A DNA stretch of 64,000 nt from Rhynchopus euleeides (taxonomy: Eukaryota > Euglenozoa > Diplonemea > Diplonemida > Diplonemidae): contig OY723287.1 of NCBI GenBank assembly GCA_963210315.1, positions 620,001 to 684,000 of the forward strand, written 5' to 3'. The notes beneath the pieces are model-generated. The model did not search any database and had not been told where the DNA came from. It saw only the letters and a program-made list of their open reading frames with translations. The translations under genes were made by a program, and so were the position numbers. This document shows positions 49,041 to 61,000 of the stretch, one piece after another (position 1 is the first letter of the stretch; each line of letters begins with the position of its first letter).

Positions 49041-52000
49041 TCACAGGGTGAGCACTGCGACCGCCACAGCCGCGAGGAAGCTGAGCCAGAGGCTCGGGAC
49101 GGACAGCCCGCCTGCCATCGGGGGCAGGACCACGCCAGGGACCGGGGGGAATGTCACCGGCGGGATCGGGGTGGCCGGTGCGGGTGTCGGAGGCGGCGGG
49201 ACCGGGGTCGGGGGCGAGGGTGTCGGGGGCGGGGTGGCGGGCGGCACCGCTGTCGGTCCCGGGGGTGTGGGTGTGGAGGGGGCCTGTGTCGGCACCGGTG
49301 TGGCCGGGGCCGGGGTGCTCGGGATGGGGGTGTCCGGGTTGCCCACAGCCAGGGAGGCGACAGACGCCGTGGCAGCCGCGAAGGGGGAGCTCGTGGCGCC
49401 CGGCGGCAGCGACTTCAGCACACTGGTCGGGCTGGCCAGGTCCTCCACGATGGCCGTCGCGACGGCGGTCGACACCTCGGCCACGTTCACCGACACCGCC
49501 GTCACAATCTCAAACTCTGCCACAGCCTCCAGCCCCGCCAGCGCGAAGAAGGAGCGGAACCCGACGGCGGCCTGCCTGTCGTTTGTCCCGTTCGTCCCGT
49601 TGCCGCCGTTCGGAGACGGGGTGGGCGGTGCCGCTGTCGGCGGGGCCGGCGTCACAGTCATGTCCGTGCAGATCGACGAGTTCGCCTTGTCCTGCAGGGT
49701 GATGGCGCCGCCGCCGGCCTTCGCGCACAGCCACTTCAGGAAGGCGTTCGTGATGACGGGGTTCTTCTTCTTCAGCAGCTTCAGCATGTTCGCCTCCGCC
49801 GACGCCTTCGAGATCTTCCCGATGAAGTCCTTCACCGCCGCGACGCTCTCGAACGCCGTCCCCATCGACAGCCCGCTCACCGTGATCGGCGGTGCCGGCG
49901 GCGGCGGGGCGCTCGTGTTGACAGACCCGTCCGTCGGGAACTCCACGGGGAACTGCAGCGTCACCGTCTTCCCCTGGCACGCCCCGAGCACGTCCTTCTT
50001 CCCGCTCGCGCACACCACCGTCAGCTGCATCTGCGTGCACGACCCCGTCACCCACAGGCGGTCCAGCTCCGTCCACCCGCGGGTGAAGCTGTAGGTCGGG
50101 GGCACGATGTAGCTCAGGCTCCCGTCCGCCCGCTTGTAGGCGAAGTACGCCGCGTGCGTCGCGTCCAGGCACTCCCCGCGCACGCTCAGCATCGACGACG
50201 AGTCGGCCCGCACCGCGTCCCCCATCACGTCCACCACGCTCGCCCTCACCGCAAACAGCGTCTCCGGCATCGGCCTGAACATGGTCGACTTGCACACCGT
50301 CCCCATGCACGACCAGTGGCTGCCGCCCGGCCGCACCGCCACCGTCTCCTGCATGTTCACCTCGTACAGGAAGGCGTCGTCGCGCTTCCGGAGCGTGTTC
50401 GCCATGTTCGTCGTCACGGCCCCCTGCGACCACGCGTAGTCGAGCGCGTTCGTCGTCAGCATGAAGCGTGCCAGCCCCGGGCGCGCCGCCCCGATCCGCC
50501 CGTACGACACGTCCTCGAACTTCGCCTCCCCCTTGCGCAGCTTGAACACGAACGCGTCCAGCGCCCACCCGGACGACGCCCCGGGCGAGCACGCCGGCAG
50601 CCCGGAGATGCTGCGCTTGTTCCCGTTCGTCGCCCACTTGCACTGCGCCCCTGCGATGTCGACGCACGTCTCCTTGATCCACATCCCGTTGCTGCCGTAG
50701 TCGATGTTCTTGCACGGGACGGCCATGGGGCGCACCTGCACCTCCGCCCCGCTCCCCTTGTCCTCCGGGTGCTCCACCTGCACCCCGTCCATCCCGACCG
50801 CTTTCACCTTGATGGTGATGTTGTACCCGTACCCCCACGACGCGGGGTGCGCCACACCCGCCATCATAGGCCGCCCCGCGTGCGTGTCAACACCGGGCCG
50901 CGCCCCGAACGCCGCACCGCCCACGCCGAGCGGCACCCACCCCTCGTTCGCCTCCTCGATCATCTCCGCCAGCGCCTTGGGCGTCCCGGGGGGCGGCTTG
51001 CGGCACATCGGGCGCGGCGGCGTCCACTTCTTCATCGGCGGGTTCATGTCGTCCGCGTCCGGCGCCTCCGTCGTCGCGTTCTTGCTCGCCTCCTTCGCCT
51101 CCATCGCGTCGTCGTCGCACTCCACCCCAATCTTGGCGAGCGCGACAAGGCGCGCCGCCCGCCGCACGAAGTACAGCGGGCCCATCCCCGTGAAGGAGGG
51201 GCCGAACGCGGACAGCGCTGCCGGCGCCCCCGTCACCGACACCGGGGCCTCCACCACAGCCTTGAAGGTCCACCCGTCGTGCTTGCACGCCGCACCCACG
51301 GCAAGCTCCCCCATCTTCCCGAGCGCCTCGCACTCGGGCGAGCGCGTCGTCTGGTTCGACCGGATCTGGAAGGTGACCAGGCCCCCCTTCGCCACCCCCG
51401 TCAGGGTGAAGGAGACGGTCGACCCGTTCGCGGTGCGCGTCCCCGTCAGGCTCACGCTCATGTGGTTGTCCCCGGACACAACAGCCCCGTCCGTCCCGAC
51501 CACCCCGAAGGTCACGCTCGACCCGATGCCGGTCACAGCAGCAGGCTTCCCCTCCCACGTGCGCCCCCACAGGCGGGAGAAGGCCGGGCGCCCGATCTTC
51601 AGGCCCCCCTCGTTCGGCGCCCCCATCACGCGCACCGCCGCACCCCCCTCCACAGTCACCTTCAGGTTCGCGTTCGGGGTCGTCGTCGTCCCTGCGCTCG
51701 TCGGGAACCCGCTGAACGCCCCCGACTTCACCACGCAGCTCCCGGCGTTGGGGAACACCCCCACCACCCACGCGTCGTCCCCGCCGGTCGACCCGCTCGG
51801 CACGTTCACGGGGCACGTCGTGGCGCTCACCCCGCCCGTCGTCGTCGTCGCCGCCCCGAAGCACTGGAAGCACCCCTCAGGGGTCATCTCCGTCGCGGCC
51901 AGCGTCACCACCGCCCCGCCCGTCCACGTCAGCCCGCCCAGCCCCGTGTACTTCTCCGTGCTGTCGTACGCCCGCACCCGCAGCGCCACCGACCGGTTGT

Positions 52001-55000
52001 ACACGCTGTACGCCGTGTACTGGCTGGACCCCGCCGCCCCCGCCACCTGCAGCGTCGGCGACGCGGCCCACCGCCACACGCTCAGCGTCGTCGGCGAGTA
52101 CGACACCGTGAAGGACTGGTCCGTCGCGTTCTGCATCTTCAGCGACGCCGACGGCGACACCGTCACCGTGCACGCGCACGCCGCCGTCTGCCCGGCCGCA
52201 AGGCTCAGCAGGCGCAGGCGGAACGACGCCACGCCCGCCACGAACGTCGCGTTCGGCGACACCTCCGCCGTCCCGCACGACGACGCGCACGTCACCGACG
52301 CGTTCGCCGCCCCGCGTGCCAGCGCAGACACGAACCACGACGAGTCACCCGCCGCAGCCCCGGGCGCCCGCCCGATCGCGTACGCCCGGAACGTGCACGC
52401 CCCGTCGCCCACAGCCATCCCCGACGAAGCGCAGCTCGCCCCCGTCGCCGTCGGGCTGTCCAGCGCCATCCGCACAGCCGACGTGGAGTAGTGCACCATC
52501 GGCGCCTTCTTCTCCCCGAAGAAGCTCGTCGTCGCCCCCGTCGCCCCCGACACCGAGAAGGACAGCGAGTACCGCACCGCCGGCTGGTTGCCCGACAGCT
52601 GCAGCGTCAGCGTCCCGGGCTTCCCCGACTTAGCCTCCACCAGCGGGACCGGCACGCCGTTGTGCACGCGCGACCCCTGCGACAGCGTCAGCACCGGCTG
52701 CCCGTACGTCAGCGACCCCAGCGTGTACGCGGGGTCGGACAGCACCGCCGTCGGGGCGCTCGGCACCGACCCCTGCACGTTCAGCAGCGCCGACGTCCGC
52801 CCCCCCGCCGCGCGCGTCTGGTACATGTGGTGCAGCGCGAACTCCGTCGGCCCACCCACGGCGTACGAGCGGTCACCGAGCTCGTCCGCCGCGTACACCT
52901 CGAACGACCACGTCGCCTTCGCGTCCTTCACCGCGAGCGTCTTCAGCATGTCCCGCTCGTAGTGGAACGCCGGGATCACGATGATCTGCGTCGCGTCCGT
53001 CAGCACCGTCAGCTGCTGCGACTTCCCGGCGAAGCTGACCCCGCACTTGTAGCACGCGCGCACGAAGAAGGCGCGCACCGTGGCGCTCCCGTCCACCGCG
53101 CTGACCGTGCGGCTCCCCGCGCTGGCCACGGGCGATGTGACGTACGTCCTGACGCCGCCCCCATTCCCGGCACCCGCCAGCTTCGCGAAGGAGGCCGACC
53201 CCGTCCCCTCCCACGCGGGGATGTTGTTCCCGTCCACGCGCAGCGCCGTCAGCGCAAACGGCTTCCGCCGCCTCACCGCCACGTGCGGCACCCCGCCCAG
53301 CAGCCACGTCGTGGCGCACGTCTTCACAGTGTACACCAGCGGCGACCCCGGGGTGTACATCAAGTATGCCCGCAGCGTGATGCTCCCGGTGCGGTCCGGC
53401 AGGCGCGCGTCCACCGCAGGCGCCTTCAGCCGGTAGTCCATCTGCACCGTGCACTTGCTGCACGGGCGCACGAAGAAGAAGCGCAGCGTCCCGCTCGACG
53501 CCCCCGACAGCGACGGCTTCTCCTTCGCGGCAAGGAACTCCGCTGCCGTCGCCGCGGCGCTGCACCCGGACGGCACGTTCCCGGCCCCGGCACGCGACGC
53601 CCCGTCCAGCATGAACCCGCCGTTCCCGTACCGCATCTGTGCCGCCACCGTCACGTCCGCCGACGACGGGGACCACACCGACCGCACCCACATCGTGCGC
53701 TGCCACGCGGACGCCCCGGACACCTCGTTCAACGCCCACTTCCCGGCGAAGCGCTGCACGTTCTCCACCTTCGCCGTGAACATGTCCCCGACACGGATCA
53801 CCGACGTGGACGGGACCGTCTGCTCGTACACCTCCGTCAGGTCCGGCGCCTGCCGCTGCACCTTGAAGGGCAGCGTCAGCTTCGTGCGGTCCGCAAAGAT
53901 CGGCGTCGAGTCCGACGGGTCGCTCGACCCAGCCCCGAGCCCGTCCATGCACGTCGCCGCCGTCTTCCCGCTGTAGCACAGGTCCAGCTGCAGCGTGCAC
54001 GACTCGCACTCCGCAGACAGCACGTTCCACGCCACCCCGACCCCGCCGTTCGTCGTCACCGCCGTCCCGGTCGTCTCCGCCTGCACCCAGCTGCGTGCCA
54101 GCGTCCCCTCCAGCATCTTCGTCGTGTCCGACGCGAGCGACGGCGCCAGCTTGTGCACCGCCAGCGTCCCGCCGTCGTTGCACCCGGTCCAGCTGCGCTT
54201 CGACACCTTCACCAGGATGTCCTTCGTGAAGGAGTAGGCACGCGTGCCCCCCACAGTCTTCACCATCGTCTGGATCGGGAACGGCACCCCGGCCACCGCG
54301 CCCCCGGCCCCGGCATACGCCCAGTCCTTCCCGGGCAGGTCCGTCCCGTACGTCCGGTAGTTGTTCGTCGACGTCTGCAGGCGCCGCTTCGTCGGGCACT
54401 CGTCGTCCTGCGAGATCGTGGTCGCGACCTCCCACTGCGACAGCGCCTCCGTGCGCACCCACCGGTACTGGCTCGCCGTCGTGATGGTGGAGATCGCCCC
54501 CGTCGTGCCCCCGAGCATCTTCGCCGCCACCTTCACCGTCGAGTTCGTCGTCACCTGGTCCCGCCCGTAGAAGGTGAAGGTGGTCGCCAGCCCGCTCGCC
54601 AGCGTCGTGTGGTTCACCGCCGCCCCCAGCGGCACGCTGTTGTTCATGGCCAGCGACAGCTGCGCCGTCGTCGACCCAGATGCAACCAGGTACTGCAGCC
54701 CCTGCGTCGTCGACAGCGTGTACTGGATGCGCGTGTCGTACGCCCAGAACCGCAGCGTCGTCGACGCCACCGACGACACCGTGAAGTACGGGGCCACCTT
54801 GAAGGTGGCCGCCGTCCCGCCCCCGCACCCGGGCGACCCGTACGTCAGGTCCCCGCCCGCCGTGGCCAGCTCCAGCACCGTGCGGCGCGTCTGCGACGTC
54901 GGCGTGATCCACAGCGACAGCGTCCTGCACAGCGCCGTCGTCGTCGCCTCGGCCGACCCGTCCCACGCAGACGCGCACACCTGGAACACCGCCTTCCGCA

Positions 55001-58000
55001 CGGGGCTCTTGTCAACCGTCCCGGTCGCCGTCTGCCCGTACTTCAGCGACACCGACCCGACGCCGTTGCTCACCACAGCCTCGACGGTGCTCACCGGGCG
55101 CTGGCGCTCCGCAAGCAGCTTCAGGCTCCCGAACGTGTACGTGTTTGTCCCGATCGTCGGGAGGGTGCTCGGGTTGTACGCCGAGTCCAGCACAACGTCC
55201 GCGCTCGTCCACTTCTGGTTCGCAGACGAGTACGTCCACCCGGGGGCCGACCCCAGCGACGGGGTCGCCCCGGGGCCGCCGCCCGTCAGCACCGTCACGT
55301 TCCGCACCGTCGTGTCCACCTTCTTCACCCCGGCTGCCGTCGTGTTCTCGAACTCCACCGTCACCTTGATCCCCGTCGCGGAGAACTCGGACACCGTCGC
55401 CGTGTAGTCGGTGCACAGGTTCACAGGCGTCCCCGCGGCGCACAGCGACGTCACCCCCTCGACAGACAGCAGCTTGATGGCCGTCGTCTCCCCGACGCCC
55501 GGAGGCGCCGGCGTCCCCGGCTGCGGCGTCGGCACCTCCACCTGCGCCAGGCTCACGGCAGCCCCGCACGTGTACGTCGTCGTCCCCGTCGGGCGCGACC
55601 CGACCATCGCAGACGGCCCGCTGGAGTACCGCCACCCGACGGACGTGAACTTCACGGTGAACTCCTCCAGCACCCCCGTCGCGGGCACCGTCCCGTTCCC
55701 GAAGAAGTACAGCTTCGGGAAGGACGCCACCGCCCCGGGCCCCATCCGCGCCCGCAGCACCGTGGTGTTCGACAGCATCCCGCTCTGCATCAGCTTGTAC
55801 GTCGCCCCAAGCGGTGTCGACGACCCCGCCGTGTGCGACAGGTCCGACGAGTTCGTGTCCGTCCACACCCACCACCGCGGGTAGTACGCGCTCGACCCCG
55901 ACACACCGTCCACACCCGCCGTCACCGACAGCGCAAACATCTCCGACTGCATCGCCCCCATCCGGTAGCCGACAGACGCGGCCGACGAGCACTGCAGCGC
56001 CACCACGTCCTCCGTCCACGTCAGCGTCGCCACCCCGCGCTGCGTCCCGTCAACCTGCAGCTCGTACGACTCGGGGCCGGCGCCCCACGTCGTGTGGAAC
56101 GAGAACTCGCACCGGTTGCACGGGATGTGCGGGCGCATCACCCACTGCGCACCCCACGCCGTCCCGGACAGCGCCTGCGTCGTGTACTTCGCCACCTCGC
56201 ACACGGTCTTCCCGGACACCGTCTTCTCGTACGCGCACCCGGACGCCCCGCCCGCCCCGGCAGGCATCATCGCCCCGTTCAGCTGCAGCATGTCGCGGTT
56301 CGACGCCCCGTTCGTCGGGGCCGGTCCGTGCACCAGCGCAAACACGTCGCCGTAGTGGAACTCGTCGTACACAAACGTCACCGCGTTCTCCGGGGACGTC
56401 ACGTACGACCCGGGCTTCACCGTCACCGTGATCCCCTCGCGCACCGTCGCCTGCCCCGTCGTCGTCACCTCCACCGTGCTGGCCGGGACGCGCACCGGCG
56501 TCACCAGCTTCGCCTTGATCGTCGTCCGCGTCGCGTGCGCGAAGGAGAACTCGATGGTGCACCCGCCCGCAGACACGAACCGCGAGCACACGTTGTCAGA
56601 CACGTACATCCGGAAGTCGATGGTGTAGACGCTGGTGTCCCCGAGGTTGCGGTTCAGCGCCGCCCCGGCCATCAGCTCCGGGTGCGTCACGAAGGTCTCC
56701 GCCGTCTGGTAGTGCGCCAGCACCTTGTTCACCGTCGACCCCGACACCGCCCCGGTCACCGTCCACCCGCGCACGGACCCGCCCACGCGCGGCAGCGCCA
56801 CCCCGTTCCCGGCCCGCGGGGTGTACGCCAGTCGGTACGGCACCAGCGCCTCCAGGTACGACCCGGCCACCGCCGTCAGCGGCTGCGTGCCGGCCACCGC
56901 CACAAACGCCGGTGCCGGCACACGGTCCACCGCCAGCCCCTGCGCCACGTCGAGCGCCATCACGCTGTCCAGGTCCACCGACGACAGCACCGGCCTGTCC
57001 ACCCGCACCACGAAACGCGTCCAGTCCGTCTGCGAGTTCATCCCGTAGGTCGCGTTCAGGTACACCATCCCTGTCGTCAGGTCCCCCGTCAGCGACGGGG
57101 TGAAGGTGAAGGTCTGCGTGCCCCCGAGGCTCCACGCCGCAGCGGACACCAGCGGCGGGGTCCCCACCGTCGACCCGAACGCCACCGTCACCTGCGGCGG
57201 GGCGCTCAGCGCCGTGTAGTTCACCCCGTAGTCGATCGCAGAGTACAGCAGCGACATCGTCCCGTTCGCCGCAAACTCGCTCGGCCCCTGGTACCGCGCC
57301 TGGAAGGTCAGCTTGCACGGCAGCCCGTGCTGGCACACCTTGATGTAGCACGACGTCACCCCCGTCGACACGCACCCCGACGACGACATCGCCACGCCGG
57401 GGGCCGTCGCCGCCGCCTCCTGCCCGTCCACCATCAGCGCGTTCGGGGCGTGCTCCGCAACGTTCACCCACTGCGCCGGGGACACCAGCGCCGTCCCGCT
57501 CTGCGTCGTCGCCACAAAGCGCACACCGCACCCGAACATCGTGTTGCCCGGGCACGCGGACCGGTACTGCAGCGAGAAGCGCACCTGCCCCGCCTGCGTG
57601 AACTGCCGCAGCCCGTTGCTCTCCCACCCGTACACCGTGGCGTTCTGCTGGCTGCACGCACCCCCGATGTTCCACACCGTGAAGGACCCGGGGCTGGTGG
57701 AGGCACCCTCCCACCCGGCCTCCGCGCACTCCAGCCCGCTCGCGAAGCTCGACGCCTGCGGACACCGCTTCACCTCCACCGGGTACGACCCGAACGGCAC
57801 GGCCGACCCGTCCGCCGTCGCCACCTGCACGTCGTACACCACGGTCGACCCCGACCGCAGCAGCGGCGTCCGCGACACCTTCCCGGTCACCGCGTCCGTC
57901 ACCAGGCTCGCGTCCACCGCGCTCGCCCCGTACAGCGCCTCCAGCGACGACGAGTACTGCATGAACTGCAGCGACGTGTTGTACACCAGCGTCGACGACA

Positions 58001-61000
58001 CCGTCAGCTGCGAGGGCGTCCCCACCCCCGCAGAGTCCCGCCAGAACCCGCTGCCGCCGCCGTTCATGCTCGACCCGCGGTTGTACAGCTGGTACACCAC
58101 CCCCTGCTTGCTCACGCGCGCCGCAGACGCGTTCGGCATGAACTGCGGCATCGCCTCACCCGCCTTGTACACGCACACCTTGTACTGCCCCGACGTCGGC
58201 TGGTACGACGCCGTCGGCAGCGCAAACGCCGACGCCGTTGTCGTCCCCCACGTCACCGACACCATCGCCGACGCGTTCGTCGTCCGGATCAGCTGGAACC
58301 AGTGCGGCGGCCCCGTCGAGCTCCCGGTCCCGACCTGCGTCGGGGTGGGGCACACCTGCGTGTCGTTTGCAATCGTCACCAGGTCCGTCGTGAACCCGGA
58401 CGCCCCGTTCAGCGCCGAGCAGTTCGCCCCGGCCGCCGTCGACCCCCCGCACCAACTCGACACCGGCACCTGCACCGTCGACCCGTCCCACGAGCTCGTC
58501 GTCCGCACGTCGAACACAGTCAGGTTCGTCTTCGTCGACGCCACGTCCATCTCCAGGAAGGACGGGTGGGAGTGCAGGAAGTAGTCCGCCTGGGAGCTGG
58601 AGGCCAGCCGCAGCCACGGCTTCGGCGTCGTCAGGCTCGAGTGCACCACCTTGTAGCACACCACGTAGCTCCCCGGGGTCAGCGGGATGTGGAAGTAGGC
58701 CGGGATCTGCGTCGTCCCCGACGAGATGGTCGGGATGTACGGGCAGTACGCCGTCCCCGCCGTGGTGTCTGCGTCCGAGCACGACCCCACGTTCGACGCC
58801 GAGTCTGCCGCCGGCGAGAGGCAGTCGACCGCACCGGCGCTGTCCCAGCCCGACAGGTCGCCCCACGTCGCCTCCACGCTCGGGTCCTTCGGCACACGCC
58901 CCACCGGGGTGCGCGCCGACACAAGCTTGAAGATGTTCCCTGTGCGCAGCTCCGTCGCCACGCTGCTGTAGCTGTTGAAGCGGAACCCGGCCCCCGTGTT
59001 CACAGACGTCCCCGTCGCCGACGTCGGGTTCGACACGTAGCTCGTCGACGCCCCGGCAAGCGCCGTCGCGTCCGCCTTCGCCGTCGACGAGTACAGGCTC
59101 TTTGCGGGGCGCAGCGCAGAGTTCAGCGTCCACGACGCCACAAGCCCCTGCTCCGTCCGGAACCCGGGGCGCCCCGTCGCCGCCACCACCAGGTGCTGCC
59201 CCGACATCCCGATCGCCTCCTTCACCTCGACCCACCGCGCCTGCCCCGTCGGCCCGCTGATGCCCTGCTGGTAGAAGACGGTCCGCACGCACACCTTGTA
59301 CTGCGTGCGCGCGTCGCTCGCCACCGCAGGCAGCACCGTCCGCAGTTCCGCCACGTCGCTCGGCCCGTCCGCCGGCCCCAGGTTCGTCACACCCACCGCC
59401 GACGCCGTCGCCCCGGGCTCCGTCCACACGTGGTTCGACGTGCCCCACTGCGACAGGTTCGACGTCCCCACGTGGCACCCGTGCGTCGCGTCCACGATCT
59501 TCGCCGCGTCCTTCCCGGGCGACGTGTCGAACACGTCCTGGCTCGCCGACGTGCTGCACCCGCCGCCCGCCGTCGGGGCGCACCGCACGAACTTGACCAC
59601 CGTCAGCCCCTGGTTCGTCGGCTGGAACCCGGGGGTCACGTACCACCGCACCCCGTTGTCCAGCACCGTGTAGTCGTAGTCCGCCCTGTTGCTGCCCGGG
59701 CGCCACCACGACATCGCGTCCTCCGCCAGGCGCCGCATCTGCACGCACAGCGAGTAGTTCCCCGGGGTGTGCGGGACCGTCAGGTAGAAGTCGACCAGGT
59801 TCGAGTTCCCGTCCGACACAATGTTGAAGGAGGTCGTCGCCGCCGAGTAGATCTCCCCCTCCGAGCTCCCCGCCTGGTTGGTGCAGTGGTTGTTCTGCTC
59901 GCGTGCGTCGTGCAGCGTCAGCTTTGCGTAGAACAGCACCGACGACGCCACCGTCCCGGTCGTCACCTTCACCCGGAACCGCTTCAGCTCCCCGCCCACA
60001 AGCTTCTCCGTCTTCAGCGGAGGCGTCTGCAGCTGCAGCGGCGGGGCCGCCTTGACCTCAAACGTGTCGTTGAAGACGGCCCAGTTCGACGCCCCCGCCT
60101 GCTTGTAGCACAGCTTGTAGAAGTTCTTCGACGCCTCGTTCGCGTTGTAGTCCGGAAGCACCAGCAGCCCTGCCACCGTCCCGGTCCCGCCCGTGTAGGT
60201 GTGGTCGTGCGGCACAATGTCGTCGAACGGGTCCGGCGTCTTCGCCGCCAGCGCCGTCAGGTGCGGCTCCGTCGAGTTGCACGTCGACCCCTGGCACATC
60301 GCCATCACCGGGGCCGCCGTCATGCACGGCGTCACGGACGCGGAGTTGTAGTACAGCCCGGACTTCGCCGTCGTCCCCGCACCCGCGACCTGGCAGATCA
60401 GCGACAGGTGCGGGTCCGCCATGTGCCTCTCCTTCGGCCAGGTCCACGGGTTGATGTCGCACTGCCCCGCCACAGACACCAGCCGCAGCACGTCACCCGA
60501 GTCCGGGCACCCGGTCGCGCAGTACCGCCGCGGCGCCACGATCAGCGACGACGTCGTGTCCGACACGATGAACAGCGCCTCCTGCCCCGCACGGTCCTCC
60601 GTCGACACCACGCTCAGCGTCGCCAGCGCGCTCGTCGTCGGCGTGTAGTACGTCGACGGCGACACCCACGCCCCGCGCTCCAGCACCGAGTCCGGCATCG
60701 GCTTCGTCGGGTCGTTCCACGCCGTCCCAGGTGCCCCCGACGGGGAGATCTTCACCCAGTTGAACCTCCCCAGACGGAAGCACACGATGTAGTTCTGGAT
60801 CGCAGGGACGCTGAGGTAGAAGGCCACGTTCGTCGTCACCGCCACGTCCGCCTTCGACCCCGCGCAGATGCCGCTGTGCCACTCCGCCCCCTGGTTGTTG
60901 CACTCCACCATCCCGCCGTCGAGGCTCTCCGCCCCGTACAGGTAGGTCGGCTTGTAGGTGGGGTAGTCGCACGGCTTGTCGTACCGCACCAGGCGCACCG

